A stretch of DNA of 64,000 nucleotides, taken from Marinibacterium anthonyi (GTDB lineage Bacteria; Pseudomonadota; Alphaproteobacteria; Rhodobacterales; Rhodobacteraceae). Positions 17,102 to 26,017 of the stretch are shown one piece after another (the stretch's first letter is position 1; every line of letters begins with the position of its first letter). The notes below the pieces were generated by a model that was not told the origin of the DNA, did no database searches, and saw nothing but the letters and a program-made list of their open reading frames with translations. Location: positions 3,211,501-3,275,500 of the forward strand of contig CP031585.1 of the NCBI GenBank assembly GCA_003217735.2, given 5' to 3'. The translations under genes were made by a program, and so were the position numbers.

Positions 17102-18252
17102 GCGCCGAGCGGCCTGAGGATGGACCGGGTGATGATGTGGCGCTGGATTTCCGACGTGCCGTCCCAGATGCGTTCCAGGCGGCTGTCGCGCCAGAGACGC
17201 TGGATCGGGAGTTCCTCCATCAGGCCCATGCCGCCGTAGATCTGGACGGTGTCGTCGGCGACCCGGTTCAGCATTTCCGAGCAGTAGACTTTCACCATGG
17301 CCGCGTCCTGGTCGAGCAGGCGGTGATCGTCGGCGCGGGCCACGGCATCGGCGACCAGCAGGTCGGCGGTGCGCAACCCGATGGCCATGTCGGCCAGGCG
17401 GAAACCGGTGGCCTGGAAAGTGCCGATGGGCTTGCCGAACTGGCGGCGGTTGGCGGCCCAGTCGGTGGCCAGCCCGATCAGGCGTTCGGCCTTGCCGCAG
17501 CAGGTGGCGCCGACCCAGATGCGGCCCATGCCAAGCCATTTGCCGGAGAGTTCCAGCCCCTTGCCTTCTTCGCCCAGCACCTGGTCGGGGCCAAGGCGGA
17601 CATCGTCGAAGGTGAGTTCGAAGGTCTTGTAGCCACGATAGCTGACGCATTTGTTGCCTTCGCGACAGTCGAAACCGGGGGTTCCCACGTCGACCAGAAA
17701 GGCGGTGACGCGCTTGCGGGGGCCACGCGGGGTGTCATCGGTGCCGGTCGCGGCGAAGACGATGGCGAAGTCGGGCATGCAGGGGCCGGAGATGAAGTGC
17801 TTGCGCCCGTTCAGGATCCAGTCGGAGCCGTCGCGCCGCGCGTTGGTCTTCATGCCCATGACGTCCGATCCGGCCTCGGGTTCGGTCAGCGCGAAAAGCT
17901 CGCGTTTCTCACCGGTGACGCAAGGGGTCAGGTAGCGGGCGATCTGGTCGCCTTCGCAGGCCAGCAGCAGTTCGGTGGGGCGGCCGATCCAGCTGTGAAG
18001 GGCGTGCGAAGTCTTGCCGTATTCGCGTTCGACGACGGCCATGGCGGAGTAGTTGAGGCCGCCGCCGCCGACGTCTTCGGGCAGGTTCGAGGCGTAGAGG
18101 CCGATGTCCTTGGCGCGGGCTTCGATCTGGCGGCCGATCTCTTCGGGGACGTGGCCCAGGCGGTCCACGAGGTCTTCGTGGGGAAAGATCTCGGCTTCCA
18201 TGAAGCTGCGGACGGTGGCGAGCAGCATGTCGTTTTCGTGGGTCGTTTGCAT
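17098..18252 (-). CDS. Acyl-CoA dehydrogenase family flavoprotein
   Basis: The 384-residue FAD enzyme has the signature FALTEPEAGSD, the QIYGGMGLMEE segment and a C-terminal WDGTSEIQRHII. In most members the residue before GT is the catalytic Glu; here it is Asp (codon GAC), a notable change that may alter chain-length preference or activity. The start is set at 18252 because the family's N-terminus begins there. Its place next to a CoA ligase, BKACE and a PotABCD-like importer suggests alpha,beta-desaturation of an imported short acid, for example gamma-butyrobetainyl-CoA (inference). Confidence 0.87.
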   Translation of the reverse strand: MQTTHENDMLLATVRSFMEAEIFPHEDLVDRLGHVPEEIGRQIEARAKDIGLYASNLPEDVGGGGLNYSAMAVVEREYGKTSHALHSWIGRPTELLLACEGDQIARYLTPCVTGEKRELFALTEPEAGSDVMGMKTNARRDGSDWILNGRKHFISGPCMPDFAIVFAATGTDDTPRGPRKRVTAFLVDVGTPGFDCREGNKCVSYRGYKTFELTFDDVRLGPDQVLGEEGKGLELSGKWLGMGRIWVGATCCGKAERLIGLATDWAANRRQFGKPIGTFQATGFRLADMAIGLRTADLLVADAVARADDHRLLDQDAAMVKVYCSEMLNRVADDTVQIYGGMGLMEELPIQRLWRDSRLERIWDGTSEIQRHIITRSILRPLGA

Positions 18253-18269
18253 GGGGTGAAGACCTTTGT

Positions 18270-19067
18270 TCAATTCTGGCGGGCCTTCGCGCGGTGGCGC
18301 GACAGGATCAGGGAGAGGGCGAAAGCGATCAGCGTGATGGCGATCAGCACGACCGCGGCGGCGGCGACGGTGGGGTCGGTGTTTTCGCGGATGCCGTTCC
18401 ACATGCGGCGCGGCAGGGTGTAGACGTTGAATTTCGACAGAAAGAGCGTGACGACGATTTCGTCCCAGCTGAGGATGAAGGCGAAAAGCGCGCCGGCGAT
18501 GACGCCGGGGCGGATCGACGGCAGGATCACGCGGCGGATGGTTGTCCCGGTCGAGGCGCCGAGGTTGCGCGACGCCTGTTCGAGTTTCGGGTCGAAATTG
18601 GCGAGGCTGGCGGAGACGGTGATGAGCACCATGGGGGTCGCCAGGATCGTGTGGGCGAGGATCAGGCCCGGGTAGCTGTCAAGCAGGCCCAGCGGGATCC
18701 AGAGGCGGTAGAACGCCATGGCCGAGATGATCTGCGGCACGATCAGGGGCAGCAGCAGCACGGCGCGGACGAGTTCGGAAAACCGCGACGAGATGCGCCA
18801 GAGGCCGATGGCGCAGAGCGTGCCGAGGACGGTGGCAAGCGCGGAGGTGGACACCGCGATGACCGCCGATTGCGCGAAGCTGGACAGCCATTCGGGGCTG
18901 GTGAAGAGATTGTGGAAATGCTGCAGGGAATAGGTGCCGTTCGGCATCGACAGGAAGCGTTTCGCCGTGAGCGAGACCGGTATGGCGATGAGAGCGGGCG
19001 CCACGAGGAACAGCAGCAGCACCCAGGCCCAGGCGGAGTTCAGGCGGGAGAGGAGGCCGGGCTTCAT
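18270..19067 (-). CDS. Polyamine-type ABC transporter permease, PotC-like
   Basis: The 265-residue inner-membrane protein has an N-terminal helix (WAWVLLLFLVAPALIAIPVSL), six predicted helices, and the EAA loop EQASRNLGASTGTTIRRVILP, followed by the PotC-type SWDEIVVTLFL. Its start gives an ATGA overlap with potB. The four-gene importer is ordered A, D, B, C on the minus strand. Relatives carry spermidine, putrescine, opines or quaternary amines. Confidence 0.9.
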   Translation of the reverse strand: MKPGLLSRLNSAWAWVLLLFLVAPALIAIPVSLTAKRFLSMPNGTYSLQHFHNLFTSPEWLSSFAQSAVIAVSTSALATVLGTLCAIGLWRISSRFSELVRAVLLLPLIVPQIISAMAFYRLWIPLGLLDSYPGLILAHTILATPMVLITVSASLANFDPKLEQASRNLGASTGTTIRRVILPSIRPGVIAGALFAFILSWDEIVVTLFLSKFNVYTLPRRMWNGIRENTDPTVAAAAVVLIAITLIAFALSLILSRHRAKARQN

Positions 19068-19915
19068 CGGGTGGATCCGCCGAACACGACCGACAGTTTC
19101 ATGAAGCGCGACATCAGCCAGAGGAGCGCGAGGACGCCGAGCAGCAGCAGCACGGCCAGCATGGCGGCGGTGCCCCATTGCAGGGTGACCAGCAATTGGA
19201 CCGAGATGTATTCGGCCACCATCAGCACCTTGCCCCCGCCCAGCACGGCGGGTGTCACGTAAAAGCCAAGCGACAGGATGAAGATCAGCATCGACGCGGC
19301 GGCGACACCCGGCAGGGTCAGCGGCAGGTAGATGCGCCAGAAGGTCTGCGCCCCGGTGGCGCCAAGGTTGCGCGATGCGGCGATGACGCGGCTGTCCATG
19401 GTCTGCATGGACGCCAGCAGCGGCAGCACGGCGTAGGGGATCATGTAATGGACCATGCCGATCAGCACGCCCAGTTCGTTGCGCATGAAGGCGATGGGGC
19501 GGGTGATGATGCCCGTGCCGACAAGCGTGTCGTTGACCAGCCCGTGATTGCCCAGCAGCATCAGCCAGGCGAAGGTGCGCACCAGCACCGACAGCCAGAA
19601 GGACACCAGCAGCAGGACCAGCATCCGGCTGCGCCCGCCCTGCCCCGCGTGGATCATCGCGTAGGCGATGCAATAGCCCAGCGTGACGCTGAACGCCGTG
19701 GTGACCAGGCAGATCCGGAACGTGGTCCACAGGATCCGGGCCAGCGCATCGCTGGTGACCAGCTTTTCGTAATTGCCAAGGCCCGGTTCGGGGTCGGTGA
19801 AACTGAGCCAGGCGATGTTCAGGATCGGGCCCAGGTAAAGGGCCGCCAGCAGGATCAGGAAGGGCGCGACAAGCAGCCAACCGGGGTGGAGTTTCGGGAT
19901 CTGGAGACGGGGCAA
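19064..19915 (-). CDS. Polyamine-type ABC transporter permease, PotB-like
   Basis: The 283-residue membrane protein has the PotB-type start (HPGWLLVAPFLILLAALYLGPI), the SFWLSVLVRTFAW segment and the EAA loop AASRNLGATGAQTFWRIYLP. It is preceded by the binding-protein gene and a hairpin and overlaps potC by ATGA. Together with potC it should form the channel. No substrate is evident from the permease itself. Confidence 0.9.
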   Translation of the reverse strand: MPRLQIPKLHPGWLLVAPFLILLAALYLGPILNIAWLSFTDPEPGLGNYEKLVTSDALARILWTTFRICLVTTAFSVTLGYCIAYAMIHAGQGGRSRMLVLLLVSFWLSVLVRTFAWLMLLGNHGLVNDTLVGTGIITRPIAFMRNELGVLIGMVHYMIPYAVLPLLASMQTMDSRVIAASRNLGATGAQTFWRIYLPLTLPGVAAASMLIFILSLGFYVTPAVLGGGKVLMVAEYISVQLLVTLQWGTAAMLAVLLLLGVLALLWLMSRFMKLSVVFGGSTR

Positions 19916-19948
19916 GGCGGGGCTCCGGAAGGAGGACGGTGGGGGCCG

Positions 19949-19975
19949 GGATCCGGCGGGTGGGCCGCCGGATCC
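19949..19975 (-). promoter_or_regulatory. Intercistronic GC hairpin after PotD-like gene
   Basis: A perfect 11-bp inverted repeat GGATCCGGCGG/CCGCCGGATCC with a 5-nt loop lies 13 nt after the binding-protein stop and before potB. It has no following T-run, which fits an mRNA-stabilising element better than a full terminator. Confidence 0.75.
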
Positions 19976-19988
19976 TTTGGGTCTGGGC

Positions 19989-21095
19989 TTAGCTGATCGC
20001 TTCGAGGAAGGCGTTCACAGCCATGTCGCTGTTTTCGCCCCACCAGACCGGGTCGTTGAAGGCGACCTTGTCGATATTGGGGGCCGAGGTGATCGCATAG
20101 GGGATCTGACCTTCGGGGATCTGGGAAAACGCCTCGGGGTTGGACGGCGTCATGCCGAGGCAGTCGAGCAGTTCGAGCTGTGCGGGAACGGACTGGGCGG
20201 TGGCGATGAATTTCATCACCGCGTCGCGCCCCGCCGGGTTGCCCTTGGGCACGATGTAGGCGCCGGGCATGGCCAGCGCCTGGTTCATCACCAGCTTGAA
20301 GCGGCCGTCGGTGTCCTGTTCGATGTTCTTGCCCCGGTTCTGCCAGACCATGCCCATCGACACCTCGCCATTGACGGCCATGGAATGCGCTTCGGAGCCC
20401 GAGCCCCAGTAGAGCGTGTCGTCCTTGATGGCTTTGATCCTGGCCAACGCGCGGTCCATGTCGATCGGATAAAGCGCATCCCTGGCGACGCCGTCGGCCA
20501 TCAGCGCCGCTTCCAGCGAACCGTTGGCCCATTTGTAAAGCGAGCGCATGCCGGGGAATTTTTCGGTGTCGAAGAAGTCGGCCCAGCCGGTGGGCGCGGT
20601 TTCATAGGCTTCGGTGTCGTAGACGAAGGCATAGCCGTAAAGGATGATCGAGACGCCGTATTCCAGCGCGTATTGCGGCAGGGTCCTGTCCTTGCTGACG
20701 ATGGCGTAGTCGATGGGTTCAAGGATGCCGTCGGGGCCAAGGGCGATGGCGTCGAACAGGTCGGCGTCGCAGACGTCGGCGGTGACATTGCCGCTTTGGA
20801 CCATCTCCTTGATCTTGCCCTGCAGGGGCCCGGAGGTGTCGAAGCGCAGGGGCATACCGGTTTCGGCGGTGAACGGGTCGCCGATGGCGCGGCCATGGCA
20901 TTCCTCGGACTGGCCGCCCCAGTTCCACATCACCACCTGTTCGGCCGCCGCCTGCGCGTCGCCGGCCAGAACCGCCGGGGTGATGAACCCGGCCGCCGCG
21001 CACAGCGACAGGAAACCGCGCCGGCTGAGGCGGCCCTGGGTGAAGGCCGTGGCGCCGTCGCGCAGCGTTTCGGCCATGAATCCCTTGTCATTCAT
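19989..21095 (-). CDS. Polyamine-type ABC transporter substrate-binding protein (PotD-like, Tat-exported)
   Basis: The 368-residue protein has a twin-arginine signal (SRRGFLSLCAAAGFITP) that cleaves near AQAAA, then a PotD/extracellular-solute-binding fold beginning VVMWNWGGQSEECHGRAIGDPF. Tat export implies folding in the cytoplasm before secretion. Start codons at residues 1 and 7 are both possible. It lies in the BKACE operon, so the ligand may be carnitine, gamma-butyrobetaine or another trimethylated or polyamine-like compound (inference). Confidence 0.88.
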   Translation of the reverse strand: MNDKGFMAETLRDGATAFTQGRLSRRGFLSLCAAAGFITPAVLAGDAQAAAEQVVMWNWGGQSEECHGRAIGDPFTAETGMPLRFDTSGPLQGKIKEMVQSGNVTADVCDADLFDAIALGPDGILEPIDYAIVSKDRTLPQYALEYGVSIILYGYAFVYDTEAYETAPTGWADFFDTEKFPGMRSLYKWANGSLEAALMADGVARDALYPIDMDRALARIKAIKDDTLYWGSGSEAHSMAVNGEVSMGMVWQNRGKNIEQDTDGRFKLVMNQALAMPGAYIVPKGNPAGRDAVMKFIATAQSVPAQLELLDCLGMTPSNPEAFSQIPEGQIPYAITSAPNIDKVAFNDPVWWGENSDMAVNAFLEAIS

Positions 21096-21148
21096 CGTGT
21101 TTCTCCTTGTTGGGGGGTGGGCTGGTGGCCCGCGAGTGGCGCCCGTTG

Positions 21149-22177
21149 TCAGGCGCTTCTTTGTTGTGGGTCCGGGTCGTCGAGCAGGCGGACGGCGGCG
21201 TCGTGCGCCCAGTGCAGGTCCACCGCCTGGCGTTCCCGGAAGGGTTCGCGCACGCGCCAGCTGTCGATATCGACCTCAAGCGTTTCGCCGTCGGGCAGCG
21301 CGACGATGATGCGCTGCATGGAGCCGAAATAGGTGATCAGGCGGATGGTGCCGCTGATGTTGGCGGTGCCGGGGCCCCGGCCTGCCGGGAAGATGTCGAT
21401 CTTTTCGGGGCGCAGGGCATAGGTGCCGTCGGGCTGGTTCAGGAAGTTGCTTTTGCCCAGGAAGGCGGCGGCGAAACGGGTGGCGGGGCGTTCGTAGAGG
21501 TCGAGCGGCGTGCCGACCTGTTCGATGCGCCCGTCGCGCATGATGACGATGCGGTCGGACATGGACAGCGCTTCTTCCTGGTCGTGGGTGACGTAGATGA
21601 AGGTGGTGCCGACGCGCTTGTGGATGTCTTTCAGCTGTTCCTGCACCTCGATCCGAAGCTTCTTGTCCAGCGCGCCGAGCGGTTCGTCGAGCAGCAGGAC
21701 GGGGGGCGAAAAGCTCATGGCGCGGGCAAGCGCCACGCGCTGTTGCTGGCCGCCGGAGAGCTGCGCGGGCTTGCGGTCGGCGAAGTCTTCGAGCTGGACG
21801 AGTTTCAGCATCTCGTCCACGCGGGCGTCGATTTCGGCGCGGGGACGTTTGCGCACGTCCAGCGCATAGGCGACGTTGTCGCGGACGGACATGTGGGGGA
21901 ACAGCGCGTAGCCCTGGAAGACCATGCCGAAATTGCGCTTTTCCGCCGGGCGCCTGGCGATTGAGGTGCCGTCGAGCAGGATGTCGCCCTGGGTGATGTC
22001 GAGGAACCCGGCGATCATCATCAGAAGCGTCGTCTTGCCCGACCCGGAGGGGCCCAGCAGCGTCAGGAATTCGCCCTGCCTGATATCCAGCGAGACATCG
22101 TCGACCCCCCGGAAGGTGCCGAAGGTCTTGACCAGGTTGCGCAGCTGGAGGCTGCCGATGTGGGCCTGCCCCGCCAT
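21149..22177 (-). CDS. Polyamine-type ABC transporter ATP-binding protein, PotA-like
   Basis: The 342-residue ATPase has Walker [10 protein letters not shown], signature [15 protein letters not shown], Walker [13 protein letters not shown] and the H-loop [13 protein letters not shown]-terminal TOBE domain (residues about 265-335, [16 protein letters not shown]) is present. It immediately follows the BKACE gene with no spacer and probably forms the ATPase homodimer for the PotBCD-like proteins downstream. Confidence 0.92.
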   Translation of the reverse strand: MAGQAHIGSLQLRNLVKTFGTFRGVDDVSLDIRQGEFLTLLGPSGSGKTTLLMMIAGFLDITQGDILLDGTSIARRPAEKRNFGMVFQGYALFPHMSVRDNVAYALDVRKRPRAEIDARVDEMLKLVQLEDFADRKPAQLSGGQQQRVALARAMSFSPPVLLLDEPLGALDKKLRIEVQEQLKDIHKRVGTTFIYVTHDQEEALSMSDRIVIMRDGRIEQVGTPLDLYERPATRFAAAFLGKSNFLNQPDGTYALRPEKIDIFPAGRGPGTANISGTIRLITYFGSMQRIIVALPDGETLEVDIDSWRVREPFRERQAVDLHWAHDAAVRLLDDPDPQQRSA

Positions 22178-23065
22178 CTAGTTGGCCCCGCGCAGGCCCA
22201 GGCGGTTGCGCGCCTCTTGCGGGGTGACGGCGCGGGCGCCCATGCGGTCGATGATTTCGATCGCGCGGGTGACCAGCGCGCCGTTGGTGGCCAGCACACC
22301 CTTGTCGAGCCAGATGTTGTCTTCGAGCCCCACGCGCACATTGCCGCCCATCGCCACGGCGGCGGCGGCCATGGGCATCTGCATGCGGGAGATGCCGAAG
22401 CTGGCCCAGGAGGCGTCGGGCGGAAGGTGATCCTTCATCACCTTCATCGTGTCGACGCTTTGGTCCGCGCCCCAGGGGATGCCGAGGCAGATCTGGAACA
22501 TCGGGGGCGCGGCGATCAGGCCTTCGTCGATCATCTGGCGGGCAAAGCGGATGTGGCCCAGTTCGAACACCTCGAGTTCCGGTTTGACGCCCCATTCCTT
22601 GGTCAGTTCGGCCATGCGGCGCAGCGTTGGCGGGGTCGAGATGTAGATGTTGTCGCCATCGCCGAAGTTCAGCGTACCGCAATCCAGTGAACAGATGTCG
22701 GGCATGCAGTCGTGGATATGGGCCAGGCGTTCCTCGGGGCCGATCATGTCGGTGCCGGGGCCGGGCATGGCGGGGTTGGCGGCGTCGGGCACCCAGTCGC
22801 CGCCCATGCCGGCGGTCAGGTTGATGACCACGTCGGTGCCGCTGTCGCGTACCCGGTCGACCGTTTCCCGGAACAGCTTGGGGTCGCGCGAACCCTTCCC
22901 CGTTTCCGGGTCGCGGACGTGGATATGAACCACAGCCGCGCCGGCCTTCGCGGCCTCGATCGCCGCATTGGCGATCTCTTCCGGGGTGACGGGGACGTGG
23001 GGGCTGCGGCCGGTCGTATCGCCGGCTCCGGTCACGGCACAGGTTACGATGACGTCGCGATTCAC
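22178..23065 (-). CDS. BKACE family beta-keto acid cleavage enzyme (DUF849; dehydrocarnitine-cleavage-like)
   Basis: The 295-residue TIM-barrel enzyme has the zinc motif [12 protein letters not shown] (His47, His49) and a late metal-ligand Glu in RVGLEDNIW. BKACEs condense a beta-keto acid with acetyl-CoA to give acetoacetate and a new acyl-CoA; the 3-dehydrocarnitine enzyme (CdhC) gives betainyl-CoA. That reaction is favoured here because an L-carnitine-dehydrogenase-like gene, a CaiD-like gene and a CdhR-like regulator lie just across the divergent promoter. It is the first gene of a leftward operon with the Pot importer. Substrate remains inferred. Confidence 0.85.
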   Translation of the reverse strand: MNRDVIVTCAVTGAGDTTGRSPHVPVTPEEIANAAIEAAKAGAAVVHIHVRDPETGKGSRDPKLFRETVDRVRDSGTDVVINLTAGMGGDWVPDAANPAMPGPGTDMIGPEERLAHIHDCMPDICSLDCGTLNFGDGDNIYISTPPTLRRMAELTKEWGVKPELEVFELGHIRFARQMIDEGLIAAPPMFQICLGIPWGADQSVDTMKVMKDHLPPDASWASFGISRMQMPMAAAAVAMGGNVRVGLEDNIWLDKGVLATNGALVTRAIEIIDRMGARAVTPQEARNRLGLRGAN

Positions 23066-23124
23066 CTGGATGCTCCTTGTTGGCTTGTCCCGATCTTGAG
23101 AGGAATTTCTTGCGCGGATGTCGA

Positions 23125-23160
23125 TTTTTCGTCATCCCGGTCATGGCAATGACGGATAAT
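23125..23160. promoter_or_regulatory. Candidate regulator site with CGTCAT inverted repeat
   Basis: The BKACE/regulator divergent gap contains CGTCAT (23130-23135) and its inverse ATGACG (23149-23154), with a related GGTCAT between them. The TTNTNCGTCAT context is shared with the 28627-28638 site of the second divergent promoter. It may be bound by the GlxA-like regulator encoded next to it. Confidence 0.4.
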
Positions 23161-23196
23161 CTGTTCTGCAGATGAAAAGTGAACGGAGCCCGCCCC

Positions 23197-24267
23197 ATGG
23201 ATGCCCCTGCCCCGACCGTCCCGGCCACGCGGCTGCGCTGTGTCCTGATTCCCCGGTTCAACATGCTGGGGTTGAACGGCATTCTGGAACCGCCCCGGAT
23301 CGCCAATTACCTGTCGCAGGATCCGCTGTACCAGCCGTCGTTCCATTCCTTCGACGGCGACGTGGTGACGTCCAGCAACGGGCTGAAGGTGGCGTGCGAC
23401 CCCGCCCCCGAGAAGCTGGACCGCGACGATATCGTGCTGGTGTTCGGCAGCTGGGGCAGCGAGCATTACCGGAACCCCAAGCTGATGTCCTGGCTCAGGC
23501 TGCAGGCGCGGCGGAACGTGCGGCTGTGCGGGATCGAGCTGGGCGCTTATGTGCTGGCGCGCACGGGGCTGTTGTCGCAACAGAAGGCGACCACGCACTG
23601 GAGCTACCTGTCGGGGTTCCAGGAACGGTTTCCCGACCTGGTGGCGGTCGAGCAGCTTTATACCGATGACGGGCGGTTCATGACCTGCGGCGGGGGCACC
23701 GCGGGGCTGGACATGATGCTGTACCTGATCGCGCAGGCGCATGGCAAACGGCTGGCGGGCGAGATTTCGGACCAGTTGCTGCACCACCCGATCCGGCCCG
23801 AGGATACGCCGCAGCGGGTGACGCTGGGGCGCGGAACGGACTCCTTGCCCACAGCGGTGCGCCGGACCGTCAGCCTGATCGAGAACAACATCAATGAACC
23901 GTTGAAAGTACCTGATATCGCTGATGAAGTCGGATTGTCACAGCGTCAGCTTGAACGGCTTTTCGTCAAGGAGATGGGCTGCAGCGTGGTGCAGTTCGGG
24001 CTGCTGATGCGGTTGCAGCACGCGCGGGTTCTGCTGATTTCCACGGGGCTGAGCATTCGCGAGATCGCCACCGCGTCGGGGTTCAATTCGCTGTCCCACT
24101 TTGCCTATGCATTCAAGGAATGTTTCGGCAAGCGGCCGAGGGACTACCGCCAGGCCTGGCCCGAGCAGGAGGTCGAGCCACATTGGCCCGGAACGCTGGC
24201 GACGTTCCTGGATACGATCCGGGCCAAGCGGCGGGTGGAACGGCAGGCGTCAGACGGTCTCGCGTAG
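23197..24267 (+). CDS. GlxA-type AraC-family regulator (DJ-1/PfpI-like domain + AraC HTH), CdhR-like
   Basis: The 356-residue regulator has an N-terminal class-I glutamine-amidotransferase-like (DJ-1/PfpI) domain (residues about 15-190, with LCGIELGAYVLARTG) and a C-terminal double-HTH AraC domain (about 225-325: VPDIADEVGLSQRQLERLF and IREIATASGFNSLSHFAYAF). CdhR and GbdR, which control carnitine and betaine breakdown in Pseudomonas, share this build. The ATG at 23197 has CGGAG upstream; a GTG six codons earlier is an alternative. It is divergent from BKACE and its 3' end overlaps the convergent dehydrogenase gene by 18 nt. Confidence 0.87.
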   Translation: MDAPAPTVPATRLRCVLIPRFNMLGLNGILEPPRIANYLSQDPLYQPSFHSFDGDVVTSSNGLKVACDPAPEKLDRDDIVLVFGSWGSEHYRNPKLMSWLRLQARRNVRLCGIELGAYVLARTGLLSQQKATTHWSYLSGFQERFPDLVAVEQLYTDDGRFMTCGGGTAGLDMMLYLIAQAHGKRLAGEISDQLLHHPIRPEDTPQRVTLGRGTDSLPTAVRRTVSLIENNINEPLKVPDIADEVGLSQRQLERLFVKEMGCSVVQFGLLMRLQHARVLLISTGLSIREIATASGFNSLSHFAYAFKECFGKRPRDYRQAWPEQEVEPHWPGTLATFLDTIRAKRRVERQASDGLA

Positions 24268-25191
24268 GGCTCGCAGGACGGCGACGATCTGGCGGTCGCG
24301 GCGGGCTGCCATGTCTTCGAACCGCTGGTCCCCGGCGATGGCGTTGCAGCCGTCGACCATGCGGTCGCGCAACTCCTGCGTCAGTTCCGGCGCGTCCAGC
24401 CGCGTCCAGGGGAGTTTCAGCGCCGGGCCGAACTGGTCGAGGTTGGTGGCCATGCCGCCTGCCCCGCACGCAACGTGGAAGGCCATGCACTGACCCTGCG
24501 CCACCATGCGCGGCGCGGGGCCGTTCATCAGCGCGTTGTCGATGTCGGCGGGCGTGGCTTCGCCGTTGGCGACCATGTGCAGGGCTTCACGCCACAGCGC
24601 CTCCTGCAGGCGAGTGGCAACGAAGCCGGGGATTTCCTTTTTCATCAGAAGCGGCGATTTTCCGGCGATGGCGTAGAAGTCGCCGGCCCATGTCACCGCC
24701 TGCGGCGCGGTCCGTTCGCCGCCGACGATTTCGACCAGCGGCAGCAGGTACGGCGGGTTGAACGGGTGGCCGATGACGGTGCGTTCCGGCGTGGCGCAAT
24801 GGGCCTGGATGTCGGTCATCATCAGGCCCGAGGTTGACGAGCCGATGACCACGTTGGCCGGGACCAGATCGCCCAGTTGCGTGTAAAGCGCCTGTTTGAG
24901 GGCAAGGTTTTCCGGCGCGCTTTCCTGGATGAACCCGGCACCGTCGATGGCCTGGTCCAGGTCGTGGACGATGATCAGCCGGTCCAGCGAGGCGCCGGGC
25001 GCAAGGCCGAGGCCCGTGAGGCTGATCCAGGCGGTGTCGAGGATGGCGCGGAAGGCGTCGATTTCGGACGCGTCGTGCAGGTAGGTGGTGACGTCGTAGC
25101 CGCGGGCGAGGAAGTGCGCCGTCCAGCCGCCGCCGATGGGGCCGCCGCCGATGCTGGCGATACGGGTGATGGAATGGGGATCGGGGTACAT
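24250..25191 (-). CDS. L-carnitine dehydrogenase-like 3-hydroxyacyl dehydrogenase
   Basis: The 313-residue NAD-dependent enzyme has a Rossmann loop IGGGPIGGGWTAHFLARG, the STSGLM segment, and HPFNPPYLLPLVEIVGGERT, which is characteristic of stand-alone L-carnitine 3-dehydrogenases (CdhA/LcdH). The C-terminal 3HCDH helical domain (about residues 185-280) contains PGFVATRLQEAL. It would oxidise carnitine to 3-dehydrocarnitine, the substrate of the BKACE enzyme encoded across the regulator gene. It is the last gene of the aldehyde dehydrogenase-LLM-CaiD operon. No fused thioesterase domain is present. Confidence 0.82.
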   Translation of the reverse strand: MYPDPHSITRIASIGGGPIGGGWTAHFLARGYDVTTYLHDASEIDAFRAILDTAWISLTGLGLAPGASLDRLIIVHDLDQAIDGAGFIQESAPENLALKQALYTQLGDLVPANVVIGSSTSGLMMTDIQAHCATPERTVIGHPFNPPYLLPLVEIVGGERTAPQAVTWAGDFYAIAGKSPLLMKKEIPGFVATRLQEALWREALHMVANGEATPADIDNALMNGPAPRMVAQGQCMAFHVACGAGGMATNLDQFGPALKLPWTRLDAPELTQELRDRMVDGCNAIAGDQRFEDMAARRDRQIVAVLRALRETV

Positions 25192-25995
25192 CTATTCGCC
25201 CCTGAACACGGGGTCGCGTTTTTCGACGAAGGCGGCGACGCCTTCGGACGCGTCCGAGGATTGCAGCATCCTGCGGTAGGTCGGCATGGGATCGGTGCGC
25301 ATCTTGTGAAAGGCGGATTCCAGCGGCACGCATTCGATGGCGCGCTGCACCTCCTTCACGGATTGCATGGCCAGAGGCGCGGACCAGGCAATGGCGGCGG
25401 CCCATTCGCGGGCGGCGTCCATCAGCTGATCGGCGGGCACGACCTTGTTGACCAACCCGTAACGGGCGGCTTCGGCGGCGGGCATGCGGCGGCCCAGCAG
25501 GAACATTTCCATCGCGATGTTGTGGGGGATGCGACGGGGCAGCCGTTGCAGGGCACCGGCGTCGGGGACGATGCCAAGGGGCATTTCGGGCAGGCCGAAT
25601 TCCATGTGATCGGCGGCGATCAGCAGGTCGCAGGCGATGGCCATTTCCAGCCCGCCGCCGATGGCATGGCCGTTCAGCGCGGCGATGACGGGCTTGTTGA
25701 GGAACCAGTTTTCGGTCAGCCCGGTAAAGCCGCCGGCACCGTAGTCATCGGTTTCCCACCAGTTGTTCAGCTGCATTTCCCCGGCGTTCAGCGCCTTGAG
25801 ATCCCATCCGGCGGAGAAGATTTTCGATCCGCCGCCGGTCAGGATGGCGACCCGCAGGTGCGCATCGTCGTGCAGTTCCTTGAAGGCTTCGGCCAGGGCC
25901 CGCGACGTGGGCACGTCGATGGCGTTGACCTTGGGCCGGTCAAGCGTGATTTCCAGCACGTGGCCGTCGCGGACGACCTTCACACCATTGTCCAT
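25192..25995 (-). CDS. Enoyl-CoA hydratase family, carnitinyl-CoA dehydratase (CaiD)-like
   Basis: The 267-residue crotonase-fold protein resembles CaiD along its length: LEITLDRPKVNAID at the start, KIFSAGWDLKALN, the oxyanion-hole region NGHAIGGGLEMAIACD, PEMPLGIVPDAGALQRLP, and FVEKRDPVFRGE at the end. CaiD hydrates crotonobetainyl-CoA to carnitinyl-CoA. Its neighbour is a carnitine-dehydrogenase-like gene, which supports the same substrate class. The gene abuts that neighbour with no spacer. Other crotonases share the fold, so function is probable rather than proven. Confidence 0.8.
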   Translation of the reverse strand: MDNGVKVVRDGHVLEITLDRPKVNAIDVPTSRALAEAFKELHDDAHLRVAILTGGGSKIFSAGWDLKALNAGEMQLNNWWETDDYGAGGFTGLTENWFLNKPVIAALNGHAIGGGLEMAIACDLLIAADHMEFGLPEMPLGIVPDAGALQRLPRRIPHNIAMEMFLLGRRMPAAEAARYGLVNKVVPADQLMDAAREWAAAIAWSAPLAMQSVKEVQRAIECVPLESAFHKMRTDPMPTYRRMLQSSDASEGVAAFVEKRDPVFRGE

Positions 25996-26017
25996 GGCGA
26001 ACTCCTGAAAGGGGGGA

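Noticed and set aside
15008-17650. Open frame of 880 codons that would extend the acyl-CoA ligase upstream
   Set aside because: The extra 183 codons are Arg/His/Pro-rich and lie in another frame of the acyl-CoA dehydrogenase gene; the ligase domain starts at 17101 with an ATGA overlap.
21276-23306. Open frame of 676 codons on the minus strand across PotA-like and BKACE genes
   Set aside because: Out of frame with both well-supported genes; sequence is Arg/His/Pro-rich shadow translation.
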